From Mycobacterium sp. (GTDB lineage: Bacteria > Actinomycetota > Actinomycetes > Mycobacteriales > Mycobacteriaceae), in contig NZ_SCRH01000062.1 in assembly GCF_004298145.1 (NCBI RefSeq), positions 1 through 64,000 on the forward strand: DNA of 64,000 bases, given 5' to 3'. The notes below the pieces were generated by a model that searched no databases, had not been told where the DNA came from, and worked only from the letters and a program-made list of their open reading frames with translations. Below are positions 42,603-50,939 of the stretch, one piece after another. How positions within the stretch are numbered: position 1 is the stretch's first letter; every line of letters begins with the position of its first letter. The translations under genes were made by a program, and so were the position numbers.

Positions 42603-44522
42603 ATGGGTCCCAAGCCGTTCAAACCATCGATCAACTGGTCGGCGGCACCCTTGGATTCGTTGCGATGGGTCGCCGTAGCGTGGGTGATCAGCGCCGTCTG
42701 TCTGTTCGGGGTGCTGCTCGCGTTCCGCTACCTCACGCCCTGGGGCCGGCAATTCTGGCGGATCACTCGCGGCTATTTCGCCGGGGCACACAGCGTCCGC
42801 GTGTGGCTGATGCTCGGCGTGTTGCTGCTGTCGGTGCTGTTGTCGGTGCGGTTGGTGGTGTTGCTCAGCTACCAGGGCAACGACCTGTACACCTCGGTGC
42901 AGAAAGCGGTGCAGGGCGTCGCAGCCGGCGACGACGTCGTCAAACAGTCCGGCATCCACGGCTTTTGGATGTCGATCGCGATCTTCAGCATCCTGGCGAT
43001 CTTGTATGTGTTCCGGTTCATGGTGGACATCTACCTGACGCAGCGATTCATCATCGCCTGGCGCATCTGGCTGACCGCCCACCTCACCGACGACTGGCTG
43101 GGCGGCCGCGCCTATTACCGGGACCTGTTCATCGACAACACGATCGACAACCCCGACCAGCGCATCCAGCAGGACGTCGACATCTTCACCGCCAACGCGG
43201 GCGGAACCCCGAACGTCCCGTCCAACGGGACGGGCGGCACGTTGCTGTTCGGGGCCGTCAACGCCGTCGCCTCGGTGATTTCGTTCGCCGCGATTCTGTG
43301 GAACCTGTCCGGGAACCTCAACATTGTGGGCGTGACGGTGCCGCGGGCGATGTTCTGGACCGTTCTGGTCTATGTCGTGGTCGCCACGGTGGTCGCGGTT
43401 TGGCTGGGGCATCCCCTGATTCAGCTGAGCTTCAACAACGAAAAACTCAACGCCGCGTTCCGTTATGCCCTGGTGCGGTTGCGCGACGCCGCGGAGGCGG
43501 TGGGCTTCTACCGCGGCGAACGGGTCGAGCGCGCGCAGCTGTGGCGGCGGTTCACCCCGATCATCGACAACTACCGCAAGTTCGTTCGCAGGACCATCAT
43601 CTTCAACGGATGGAACTGGACGGTGTCGCAGGCCATCGTGCCGCTGCCGTGGGTGATTCAGGCCCCGCGGCTGTTCGCGGGCCGGATCGACTTCGGCGAC
43701 GTCGGTCAGAGCGCGACCGCGTTCGGCAACATCCAGGACTCGCTGTCCTTCTTCCGTAACAACTACGACGCCTTCGCTTCGTTCAGGGCCGCGATCATCC
43801 GGTTGCACGGATTGGTGGACGCCAACGAGCAGGGTCGCGCGCTGCCAACCATTCTCGTTAAACCCAGCGAAGAGAGCGCGGTTGAGCTACGGGGCATCGA
43901 AGTGCGCACGCCGGGGGGCGACCAGCTGGTCGACTCACTGGATATCCAGCTCGACCTGGGTGACACCCTGGTGATCACTGGACGCTCGGGAGCCGGCAAG
44001 ACGACGCTGCTGCGCAGTCTGGCCGAATTGTGGCCGTACGCCTCGGGGACACTCTGCCGCCCGGACGGCGACAACGCGACGATGTTCTTGTCGCAGTTGC
44101 CGTATGTGCCGCTCGGGACTCTGCGCACCGTGGTGTGCTACCCCAATTCGCCGGACGACATCTCCGATGACCGGCTGCGCGATGTGCTCACCAAGGTGGC
44201 TCTGGCGCCGCTCATCACCCGGCTGGACGAAGACCGGGATTGGGCCAAGGTGCTTTCCCCCGGCGAGCAGCAGCGCGTCGCGTTTGCACGCGTCCTGCTC
44301 ACCAAACCGCGAGCGGTCTTCCTCGACGAGGCCACCTCCGCGTTGGACGTTGGCCTGGAATTCGCGCTGTACCAGTTGATGCGGGCGGAGCTGCCGGAGT
44401 GTGTCATGGTCAGCGTGAGCCATCGGCCCGCCGTCGAACAGCACCACGAGCAGCAGCTCCACCTGCTCGGCGGCGGCGCGTGGCAGCTGGGCCGTGTCGA
44501 AAAGGAGCCCGCGCAGGTCTAG
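42603..44522 (+). CDS. bacA: BacA/SbmA-type ABC transporter (Rv1819c-like)
   Basis: A 639-residue fused ABC transporter with an N-terminal SbmA/BacA-like membrane domain of about six helices (residues 20-380) and a C-terminal ATPase. Walker A is GRSGAGKT (about 462), the signature region LSPGEQQRVAFARVL (about 555) and Walker B AVFLDEATSALD (about 575). The M. tuberculosis protein imports vitamin B12 and hydrophilic compounds including bleomycin. The start is preceded by AAGGAGA 8 nt upstream. It is divergent from ilvG. No PE_PGRS33-type gene follows, unlike in M. tuberculosis. Confidence 0.94.
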   Translation: MGPKPFKPSINWSAAPLDSLRWVAVAWVISAVCLFGVLLAFRYLTPWGRQFWRITRGYFAGAHSVRVWLMLGVLLLSVLLSVRLVVLLSYQGNDLYTSVQKAVQGVAAGDDVVKQSGIHGFWMSIAIFSILAILYVFRFMVDIYLTQRFIIAWRIWLTAHLTDDWLGGRAYYRDLFIDNTIDNPDQRIQQDVDIFTANAGGTPNVPSNGTGGTLLFGAVNAVASVISFAAILWNLSGNLNIVGVTVPRAMFWTVLVYVVVATVVAVWLGHPLIQLSFNNEKLNAAFRYALVRLRDAAEAVGFYRGERVERAQLWRRFTPIIDNYRKFVRRTIIFNGWNWTVSQAIVPLPWVIQAPRLFAGRIDFGDVGQSATAFGNIQDSLSFFRNNYDAFASFRAAIIRLHGLVDANEQGRALPTILVKPSEESAVELRGIEVRTPGGDQLVDSLDIQLDLGDTLVITGRSGAGKTTLLRSLAELWPYASGTLCRPDGDNATMFLSQLPYVPLGTLRTVVCYPNSPDDISDDRLRDVLTKVALAPLITRLDEDRDWAKVLSPGEQQRVAFARVLLTKPRAVFLDEATSALDVGLEFALYQLMRAELPECVMVSVSHRPAVEQHHEQQLHLLGGGAWQLGRVEKEPAQV

Positions 44523-44546
44523 CGCCTGCACGCCCCGCCCTTAACG

Positions 44547-44630
44547 CCGCCGCGCCGCGTGCGCTCCGGCGCGGGGTCTTAGCGCGCCTGCACGCCCCCG
44601 GCCCGCCGCGCCGCGTGCGCTCCGGCGCGG
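44547..44630. repeat. 28-bp direct repeat duplicating the 3' end of the FAD gene
   Basis: The 28-bp segment 44603-44630, the last coding part of the Rv1817-like gene, is repeated exactly at 44547-44574 (period 56) in the convergent gap after bacA. Nearby CGCCTGCACGCCCC is also repeated (44523 and 44585). The GC-only composition can fold into hairpins and may act as a bidirectional transcription stop. Confidence 0.75.
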
Positions 44631-46081
44631 CGCCCGAAGAACGAACCTTCACCGAGCTGTGTCCCGCTGGCGTAACCCTTACCGTCCTGGGCGAGGTTGG
44701 ATGCGCACGCGCCGGCGGCGTACAAGCCGGGCACCACAGTGCCGTCGGCCCGTTGCACCTCGCCATCAACCGTCACCGCCAGGCCGCCAATCGTGAATCC
44801 CGAGTACATCGCCCGGCCGAGCGACAGATCGAACACCGCCCACGGACCATTATCTTGCGGCGCAAGGAATTCCGGCTGCTTGTGGAAATCGGGATCCGCA
44901 CCGGCGGCGGCGAGCTCGTTGTAGCGGTCCAGCGTAGCCGCGAGGTTGCCCGCCGGGATACCAAGCGCGGCTTCCATTTCCGCGATCGTGTCGTAACCAT
45001 CGAGGAAGCGGATCAGCGGCATGGCGGGCATCTGGGTGTGTGCTTCGTCGACGACCAGGTATGCGGTCTGCTCGGGCTGCTCGAGCACGAAAGCCGAGGT
45101 GCGCGAGTGGTAGGAGTCCTCGGCGACGAAGCGCTTGCCCTCCTTGTTGACGATGACGCCGGTCAGCAGGACCTCCGGCGGATAGGCCGCCGCGGTGATG
45201 AACAACTCGTCCATGTGCTTGGTGGCCCCGCCCGCCGAGACACCCATCCGGATGGCCAGCCCGTCGTCGTTGGGGTTGCCCAGGATGTAGGGCGCGGCCA
45301 GGCCGTGATGCTTGGTGCGCCGCGGCTGGCCCAAAGCGGGAGTGTGCTCGGCAACCATCTCCGCATTCATCGCGAAACCGCCCGCCGCGATGATGACGGC
45401 TTTGGCCTTGACGGCGCCGGTTTCGGCGAAATGCTTCCACGCGACACCGACCACGGCGCCGTCGGCGTCCAGGATGAGGTTGGTTGCCCCTGTCTCGTAG
45501 CGGATCTGCACGCCCAGCGCGTCGGCGCGTTTGACCAACAGATCGATGACCATGGACGCACCACCCAACTCCCCGGGCACCGGCACGGAATGCCCGCGCG
45601 GCGCCGGCTTGGCCCGTTCACAGAAGGGCCACACCTTTTCATTGCCCGTGTAGCTGAGGCCCTCGGTGCCCGGCGGGACGACGACTTTGCCCGGGTAGTA
45701 GCTGCGCTCGAACTGAAAGCCCAGGTCTTCCAGCCAATTGAAATGCTCGACACTGCCGTCGCAGTAGGCGCGGATCTTGTCGAGTTCGGGCTCACGCGAG
45801 ACCTCGACGAGGTACTTGTACATCTCCTCGGCGGAGTCGTCCTGACCGGTCGCCTGCTGCACCGCGGTCCCGCCGCCGAGGTAAAAGTGGCCTCCGGCAA
45901 GCGAAGTGGTGCCGCCGGCCGCGGCCGCACGTTCGAACACCAGCACCCGCGCCCCACCGGCCGCCGCACTGACCGCGGCGCAGCCGCCGGCGATGCCGAA
46001 TCCGATCACCAACACGTCGACCTCGTCGGACCACGACGTCACGTCGTTCGCACTGATGGTTGCCGGTATCTCCGTGCTCAT
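44579..46081 (-). CDS. FAD-dependent oxidoreductase, fumarate reductase/ketosteroid-dehydrogenase-like (Rv1817)
   Basis: A 500-residue flavoprotein of the FAD_binding_2 family. The FAD-binding motif VIGFGIAGGCAAVSAAAGGA is near residue 28, AAAAGGTTSLAGGHFYLGGG follows, and the C-terminal flavin segment is GLYAAGACASNLAQDGKGYA. Relatives are fumarate reductases and 3-ketosteroid delta1-dehydrogenases; the substrate is unknown. ATG 46081 was chosen because AGAAGGAG lies 8 nt upstream, inside a MIRU unit. It is downstream of a VOC gene and a TetR gene on the same strand, probably one operon. Confidence 0.88.
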   Translation of the reverse strand: MSTEIPATISANDVTSWSDEVDVLVIGFGIAGGCAAVSAAAGGARVLVFERAAAAGGTTSLAGGHFYLGGGTAVQQATGQDDSAEEMYKYLVEVSREPELDKIRAYCDGSVEHFNWLEDLGFQFERSYYPGKVVVPPGTEGLSYTGNEKVWPFCERAKPAPRGHSVPVPGELGGASMVIDLLVKRADALGVQIRYETGATNLILDADGAVVGVAWKHFAETGAVKAKAVIIAAGGFAMNAEMVAEHTPALGQPRRTKHHGLAAPYILGNPNDDGLAIRMGVSAGGATKHMDELFITAAAYPPEVLLTGVIVNKEGKRFVAEDSYHSRTSAFVLEQPEQTAYLVVDEAHTQMPAMPLIRFLDGYDTIAEMEAALGIPAGNLAATLDRYNELAAAGADPDFHKQPEFLAPQDNGPWAVFDLSLGRAMYSGFTIGGLAVTVDGEVQRADGTVVPGLYAAGACASNLAQDGKGYASGTQLGEGSFFGRRAGAHAARRAGGVQAR

Positions 46082-46129
46082 TGGCGCCACTCCTTCTCAT
46101 CGCCGCGCTCTGCATGGCCGCTGGCGCGG
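46079..46129 (-). repeat. Single MIRU unit supplying the FAD gene's ribosome-binding site
   Basis: The 51-bp segment is homologous to the units at 36101-36304. On the minus strand it reads GCCATGCAGAGCGCGGCGATGAGAAGGAGTGGCGCC just before the ATG (quoted in part). It fills the gap between the VOC stop (46131) and the FAD gene start, and its internal AGAAGGAG is the ribosome-binding site. A MIRU minigene beginning MQSAAMRRSGA enters the FAD gene in another frame. Confidence 0.85.
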
Positions 46130-46130
46130 C

Positions 46131-46631
46131 TCAGCGCTGCTCCTGTTTGATGTAGTCGTAAAACGCCCTCATTTCGGGCGTGACGTACGCGAACTCCACA
46201 AACGCCACTCCCGCCTGCGGCGCCGAGACATAGGCGAATTGGATTCCCCCGGGCATCACGCCTTGCTGCACAACCGCGGTGCCTCGCTCAGCAGCCTCGA
46301 CCAACGCCGCCTCGAACTGCTCGGGGCTTTCGGCCTCCATGCAGACGTGGTGCAAACCCGCCCCGCAATCGGACAAAAAGTCACTATAGATGTTCTCGCC
46401 GCGCACCGGTTGGATCAGCTCCAACTGCATGTCGCCGAGGTAGCTCAGGGAGATGCTGGCGACGAAATCGGCGGGCTTGCCCTGGTAGCTGCAGGAGTCC
46501 GGAGCAAAGTGCACCTCGGGTATGCGCACCCACTTCCGCACGCCTAACAGGCCGGTGAGGGCTGTTTCGGTGGCATCCAGGTCGGCGGTAACCCACGCGA
46601 TCTGCGTCGGTGATTCAACGGGGAGGCTCAT
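46131..46631 (-). CDS. VOC (glyoxalase/dioxygenase-fold) superfamily protein
   Basis: A 166-residue protein with paired beta-alpha-beta modules of the vicinal-oxygen-chelate fold. The first starts TQIAWVTADLDATETALTGL and the second contains GAGLHHVCMEAESPEQFEAA with a metal-ligand-type His. Glu residues in LGDMQLELIQPV could be the other metal ligand. It resembles methylmalonyl-CoA epimerase/glyoxalase-like proteins but the substrate is unknown. It lies between the TetR and FAD genes, where M. tuberculosis has no gene, and is probably co-transcribed with them. Confidence 0.8.
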   Translation of the reverse strand: MSLPVESPTQIAWVTADLDATETALTGLLGVRKWVRIPEVHFAPDSCSYQGKPADFVASISLSYLGDMQLELIQPVRGENIYSDFLSDCGAGLHHVCMEAESPEQFEAALVEAAERGTAVVQQGVMPGGIQFAYVSAPQAGVAFVEFAYVTPEMRAFYDYIKQEQR

Positions 46632-46764
46632 CGTCTCGCAGAATAGTCCAGTCGTCCGGCCGCCAGAAAGGGCCTGAATGACTTTGCCATGCCGCGCCCG
46701 TCCGCGCCGGAAATCGTCTTGTGAACACGTTCTAATTCCACCTGTTTGCGGTGGCCCCCGGACA

Positions 46765-47466
46765 TCAATGTTGGCTCAGCACGTCCACCAGCAGCCGCAG
46801 CTGGATGTCGAAGAGCGCTGCCGAGTCGGTGAGCGTGTCGGCGCCGTATTGCCCGAACACTTCGAGGCTGATGGCGCCCAGCACCCCGGCCCACAGCAAA
46901 AAGCACTTGGCAAGCACCTGATCATCGCCGGGGAATCCGAATTCGTGCCGTATCCGTTCGAAGTCGGATGACATCGGTTGCGGGGCAAGATCATTGGTCA
47001 GCCGGATGTCCCCGGTGGCAATTCCGGCCGCGACGGCGTCAAACAGGGCCGCGACCACCCGGGTGCCGACCGCGACGGTGCGCTCCGGCGGCGCGTGATA
47101 CCCGGGGACCGGGCTGCCGTACAGCAGGGCCCAGCACGCCGGGTGTGCGACGGCCCATGCCCGGGTCGCCCGCGCAATGGCGATGACGTCGTCGCTCCAC
47201 AGTTCTCCCACGGTTTCGCGGGCGCGCTCCACGGTGTCGGCCAGGTCGGAATAGGCGTCGACCAACAGCAAGGTCAGCAGCTCGTCGCGGCTGGACACGT
47301 ACCGGTACACCGCCGAGGACACCATGCCCAGGTCGCGGGCTATCGCGCGCACCGACAACCCGGCCGCGCCGCGGTCCACCAGTTGGCGGCGACCGAGTTC
47401 GATGATTCGCGCCTCGATCTGCTCCCGTGACTCCTGGCGTTTACCCACGAGGCCAGTCTGACACAA
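46765..47466 (-). CDS. TetR-family regulator (Rv1816-like)
   Basis: A 233-residue TetR regulator with a clear N-terminal helix-turn-helix (GAAGLSVRAIARDLGMVSSA then VYRYVSSRDELLTLLL). The C-terminal ligand domain is conserved with Rv1816 (LLYGSPVPGYHAPPERT, VFGQYGADTLTD). The N-terminus aligns with M. tuberculosis from MCQT, which here would use a TTG codon at 47466; GTG 47448 is an alternative. It is divergent from a nitroreductase gene. A 7-bp perfect palindrome between them is the likely operator. Confidence 0.88.
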   Translation of the reverse strand: MCQTGLVGKRQESREQIEARIIELGRRQLVDRGAAGLSVRAIARDLGMVSSAVYRYVSSRDELLTLLLVDAYSDLADTVERARETVGELWSDDVIAIARATRAWAVAHPACWALLYGSPVPGYHAPPERTVAVGTRVVAALFDAVAAGIATGDIRLTNDLAPQPMSSDFERIRHEFGFPGDDQVLAKCFLLWAGVLGAISLEVFGQYGADTLTDSAALFDIQLRLLVDVLSQH

Positions 47467-47519
47467 CCGAGAACACTGCTCTTGCTTTCCGAACGGGGTT
47501 GTGGCAGCCTGATCGAAAT

Positions 47520-47536
47520 TGAGAGCACCGCTCTCA
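47520..47536. promoter_or_regulatory. Palindromic operator between TetR and F420-type nitroreductase genes
   Basis: TGAGAGC at 47520-47526 and GCTCTCA at 47530-47536 form a perfect inverted repeat with an ACC spacer. A second imperfect copy, GAGAACACTGCTCTTG, lies at 47469-47484. Two related palindromes in a 104-nt divergent gap fit a TetR dimer operator controlling both genes. Confidence 0.65.
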
Positions 47537-47570
47537 GAGTTTCCGACGAGATTCGCCGAGAGGATGCACG

Positions 47571-48017
47571 ATGTCCACGCGCTATGAAGAGCCGAACCGG
47601 GCCGCCCGGGCGGCCAACGTGGTGATCCGCTGGCTTGCCGATGCGGGGATCAGCATCGCCGGGACCCGAGCGCTGCGGGTCCGTGGCCGCAAAACCGGTA
47701 AGCAGCGCGCGGTCGTGGTCAATCTTCTGACGGTCGACGGCGTGGACTACCTGGTCTCGCCGCGCGGCAACACCCAGTGGGCGCGCAATGTCCGGGCGGC
47801 GGCCGTCGTCGAGATGGGTTCACGCTGGCACCGGCAACGCGTGCGGGCCAGCGAGGTCGGCGACGCGGCCAAACCCGACCTGCTGAGGCGTTACCTGGCC
47901 CGGTGGTACTGGCAGGTCAAGGACTACGTCGGGGGGCTCACGCCGGACAGCACCGACGAGCAGTTCCGCGCCGCGGCGCCCACGATTCCGGTGTTTGCGC
48001 TGACCAAGGCGGGCTGA
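47571..48017 (+). CDS. Deazaflavin (F420)-dependent nitroreductase-family protein
   Basis: A 148-residue split-barrel protein of the DUF385/DDN family. Typical features are the RALRVRGRKTGKQRAVVVNL motif (phosphate/F420 binding), VDGVDYLVSPRGNTQWARN and a C-terminal amphipathic end. Such mycobacterial proteins use F420H2 to reduce quinones or nitroaromatics (Ddn type). Start ATG 47571 follows GAGAGGATGCACG. It is divergent from the TetR gene across the palindromes, so it is probably repressed by it. Confidence 0.85.
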   Translation: MSTRYEEPNRAARAANVVIRWLADAGISIAGTRALRVRGRKTGKQRAVVVNLLTVDGVDYLVSPRGNTQWARNVRAAAVVEMGSRWHRQRVRASEVGDAAKPDLLRRYLARWYWQVKDYVGGLTPDSTDEQFRAAAPTIPVFALTKAG

Positions 48018-48035
48018 CGGGAACCGATCGAGCAC

Positions 48036-48713
48036 CTACCGGGCGTTGTCCCGCGCCCCGAGGTCTTGGCGAGCCTCCTCCGACGTGGCCCGCCACGACA
48101 CGGCCGCCGGAAAGTCCCCCCAGACACTGTTGAAGATTCCTACGAGCTGTCCCGGGCCGCCGCTGGGCGCCAGATACACCGGCCCACCAGAGTCCCCGTT
48201 GTGGCTCTGCACGCCGTTGGTCATGGTGAACCAGCCGTTGTTCACGCTCTGCACCGTCCCGCAGGTTTCCCCGGTGATCACGCCGAAATGACAGACCGGC
48301 TGGCCGGGCGTAAGCGCCGGGGAAGAGCCCGAGACCAGTGGACGACCGCTCGGCAGGACGTTGTTCGCCGTGACGTCGTTGTCCAGCACGATCGCTTCGT
48401 AGTCGCTGATCGCCTGGCTCGTGGACACCGTTGTCCCGCTGGGGGTGTTGTCCCGGAAGGCCGCCAGCCGGCCGATGACGGTACCGCCCCGATCCGTGAC
48501 CACGCCGCCCCCGCCCCGGCAGTGTCCCGCGGTGAACGCGATTTTCAGGCTGGGGTCGACGTATCCCAACGTGCAGACGCGGTTGTCCTGGCGTATCTCC
48601 ATGCCCGGATACACCACGACGTCGGCTCTTGCCGGCGCGGCCGGCAGCGAGGAGCCGAGCGCTGCGGCGGCAACCGACGCGGCGAATGCGCACCTTGCCA
48701 GGCGATGCACCAT
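48036..48713 (-). CDS. Secreted chymotrypsin-fold serine protease (Rv1815-like)
   Basis: A 225-residue exported protein with an N-terminal signal peptide (about 1-30, cleavage near ARA). The trypsin-like triad is seen as H64 (FTAGHC), D104 (ISDYEAIVL) and S175 (GDSGGPVYL). Paired cysteines C47/C65 and C141/C151 could form disulphides. It matches Rv1815 along its length. ATG 48713 was chosen as it starts the signal peptide; the longer frame adds a charged stretch. Substrate unknown. It converges with the nitroreductase gene. Confidence 0.9.
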   Translation of the reverse strand: MVHRLARCAFAASVAAAALGSSLPAAPARADVVVYPGMEIRQDNRVCTLGYVDPSLKIAFTAGHCRGGGGVVTDRGGTVIGRLAAFRDNTPSGTTVSTSQAISDYEAIVLDNDVTANNVLPSGRPLVSGSSPALTPGQPVCHFGVITGETCGTVQSVNNGWFTMTNGVQSHNGDSGGPVYLAPSGGPGQLVGIFNSVWGDFPAAVSWRATSEEARQDLGARDNAR

Positions 48714-48807
48714 GAACTCCGATCCATCGGGCGGATACCGACGGGAGGTCGAGGTTACGGCGTAACCGCCCCCCACGTTGAGCTTTTCGCGCCGGGCCGC
48801 GCGGATG

Positions 48808-49752
48808 TTACAGAGAGGTCACGAGCGACGCCGCGGCGCCGGTTTGACCGGCTGCGCGCGGCGCCCAGCCGGGCGGGCCGAATACATAGCCCAACCGGTC
48901 CCTCAGTCGGGTTGCCGATCGCCAATCGCGGGCGATCGCGACGTATTCGCGGGTCTGCAGCTTCCAGATGTTGAAGGTGTCCACCTGCTTCGTCAGGCCG
49001 TAGTGCGGCCGGAACAGCTCGGGCTGGAAGGTACCGAAGAGGCGGTCCCAGATGATGAAGATGCCGCCGTAGTTTTTGTCGAGGTACACCTTGTCCATTC
49101 CGTGGTGCACCCGGTGGTGCGACGGCGTGTTGAAGACGAACTCCAGCGGCCGTGGCAGCTTGTCGATCCGCTCGGTGTGGATCCAGAACTGGTAGATCAA
49201 GTTCACCGAGAAACTGAAGAACACCATCCACGGTGGAATTCCTAACAGCGGCAACGGAATCCACATCAAGATCTCGCCGCTGTTGTTCCATTTCTGGCGC
49301 AGCGCGGTGGCGAAGTTGTAGTACTCGCTGGAGTGGTGGGCCTGGTGTGTCGCCCAGATCAACCGCACCCGGTGAGCGATCCGGTGATAGGCGTAGTACA
49401 GCAGGTCGACGCCGAGGATCGCGATCACCCAGGTGTACCAATGGGTCGGCGAGAGGTGCCACGGCGCGACGTAGGCATAGATTGCGGCATAGCCGAGCAG
49501 GGCCAGGGTTTTCCAGCCCGCGGTGGTGGCAACCGAAACCAGCCCCATCGAGATGCTGGTCAGCGAGTCGCGGGTGTGGTGCGCCCCCGACGCGGGCCGT
49601 GCGGTGTCGCCGGTGTCGGTCGCGAGGTGTTCCAGTTTGCGGGCCGCGGTCCATTCGAGGGTCAACAGCAACAAGAAGAACGGAATGGCGAACAGCACCG
49701 GATCCCGCATCTGCGGGGGCAGGGCGGACAGGAAGCCGGAGAGGGCACTCAC
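48808..49752 (-). CDS. erg3: Sterol desaturase-family membrane hydroxylase Erg3 (Rv1814-like)
   Basis: A 314-residue fatty acid hydroxylase/sterol C5-desaturase-type di-iron membrane protein. The three histidine boxes are HRIAH (about residue 122), HQAHH (about 135) and HRVHH (about 212), with several membrane helices between. In mycobacteria the lipid substrate is not defined, and the erg3 name comes from similarity to fungal C5-desaturase. GTG 49752 starts MSALSGFLSALPP. The gene lies between the protease and mgtC; M. tuberculosis Rv1812c and Rv1813c are missing from this gap. Confidence 0.9.
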   Translation of the reverse strand: MSALSGFLSALPPQMRDPVLFAIPFFLLLLTLEWTAARKLEHLATDTGDTARPASGAHHTRDSLTSISMGLVSVATTAGWKTLALLGYAAIYAYVAPWHLSPTHWYTWVIAILGVDLLYYAYHRIAHRVRLIWATHQAHHSSEYYNFATALRQKWNNSGEILMWIPLPLLGIPPWMVFFSFSVNLIYQFWIHTERIDKLPRPLEFVFNTPSHHRVHHGMDKVYLDKNYGGIFIIWDRLFGTFQPELFRPHYGLTKQVDTFNIWKLQTREYVAIARDWRSATRLRDRLGYVFGPPGWAPRAAGQTGAAASLVTSL

Positions 49753-49782
49753 ACAGTAAGACTACGACGAACGCCGCGCTGC

Positions 49783-50499
49783 TCAGCGGCGATCGTCGGA
49801 CTGCAGCTCGTCTCCGGCATACCACTGCACCGCGCGGACTCCCGGCAGCAGGGATAGCTCAGCCACCAGCCGCTCCAGCCGGGCCGGGGCGTCACCGTTC
49901 ATCAGCAAGTGAGCGGTCAAGGTGATCTCGTCGTCGGCCGGGTGCCCGGTGTGGATCCCGCGAAGCGTGATGTCATTGCCGCCGGCATGCTGGACGATCT
50001 GAGCGCGCGCGTACTTCTCGTGCTTGGGACGGCAGACGACCTGCACCAGATAGGGCAGCAGGCTTTCGTCTTCGTCGGCACTGTTGTCGCGGTCGATCAA
50101 CCGGCCGAGCGGGCGCCCCAGCAGATGAATGCCGATAACCGTGCCGGTGCCGATCAACGCGAATACCAGGTGCCCGGACGCGGCCAGTACGCCTATCGCC
50201 GCCGAGCACCACAGGGTGGCCGCCGTGTTGAGGCCCCGGACGTTGACCCCCTCCCGCAAGATCACCCCACCGCCCAGGAAGCCGATACCGGACACCACAT
50301 AGGACGCGACCCGGGTGGGGCTGGAATCCGAGGTGGCCGCCGCGTAAAGGACGAACAGGGTTGCGCCGCCGGCGACCAGCGCGTTGGTGCGCAGGCCGGC
50401 CCGACGGGCCCGCCACTGCCGTTCCAGGCCGATGAGGGCGCCGCAGCCCACGCCGACGCCGAGGCGGAGCACGAAATCGACAGCGCTCAGCGTTTCCAC
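49783..50499 (-). CDS. mgtC: MgtC/SapB-family virulence membrane protein
   Basis: A 238-residue protein with an N-terminal MgtC membrane domain of about five helices (LRLGVGVGCGALIGLERQWR, LRTNALVAGGATLFVLYAA, GIGFLGGGVILREGVNVRGL, LNTAATLWCSAAIGVLAASG) and a C-terminal ACT-like cytoplasmic domain (about 155-238). MgtC is needed for intramacrophage survival and growth in low magnesium. GTG 50499 is used since GGAAGGAG lies 6 nt upstream. It is the last gene of the minus-strand run headed by the M-box at 61565, as in M. tuberculosis (Rv1811 after PE20-PPE31-33-Rv1810). Confidence 0.93.
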   Translation of the reverse strand: METLSAVDFVLRLGVGVGCGALIGLERQWRARRAGLRTNALVAGGATLFVLYAAATSDSSPTRVASYVVSGIGFLGGGVILREGVNVRGLNTAATLWCSAAIGVLAASGHLVFALIGTGTVIGIHLLGRPLGRLIDRDNSADEDESLLPYLVQVVCRPKHEKYARAQIVQHAGGNDITLRGIHTGHPADDEITLTAHLLMNGDAPARLERLVAELSLLPGVRAVQWYAGDELQSDDRR

Positions 50500-50621
50500 G
50501 ACACACTCCTTCCCGGTTGCACGACGGCGAAGGGAGCTAACCAAATCCGGGTTAACCGCAAGTGGAGCCCAACCGCGCCGCTGACGTCGGGAGTATCCCC
50601 CGGCGCGCGGCGAGTCTCAGG

Positions 50622-50939
50622 CTAACCGGCTTTGGGCGTCAGGTGGCGGGGGCAGTAGGTGCTCGATGCGAGCGCCGCGAACTTGGCCGCGGCGTCCATC
50701 GTCATTCCGGGGTTCTCGGCCTTGATGTCGCTGAGAACCTGCAAACCCGTTTCGCCCCTGCCCATCAACCCGCACACCGCTTTGGCGGACATGATCACTT
50801 GGGTGGGGCTGCTGTAGGTGATACCGGAATTGCTGAGGTTGGTGAGGAATGCCGCATCGTCGCCCTCCGGCTCGGCGTGCGCGGGCGGTGCGAAACTGAT
50901 CACGCCGAAGGCGCCGAGCAGCGCGAGGAGGAATCTCAT
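50622..50939 (-). CDS. Secreted DUF732 protein (Rv1810-like)
   Basis: A 105-residue small exported protein. The signal peptide is MRFLLALLGAFGVISFAPPAHA, followed by an alpha-helical DUF732 domain with two conserved cysteines (KAVCGLMGRG and STYCPRHL) likely disulphide-linked. DUF732 function is unknown. Its ATG overlaps the stop of the upstream PPE gene by 4 nt (ATGA), so the two are translationally coupled. mgtC follows after 122 nt. Confidence 0.9.
   Translation of the reverse strand: MRFLLALLGAFGVISFAPPAHAEPEGDDAAFLTNLSNSGITYSSPTQVIMSAKAVCGLMGRGETGLQVLSDIKAENPGMTMDAAAKFAALASSTYCPRHLTPKAG

Noticed and set aside
42519..43808. 429-codon minus-strand open frame opposite the BacA-like gene
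   Set aside because: Shadow of the transporter membrane domain; low-complexity His/Asp/Arg composition.
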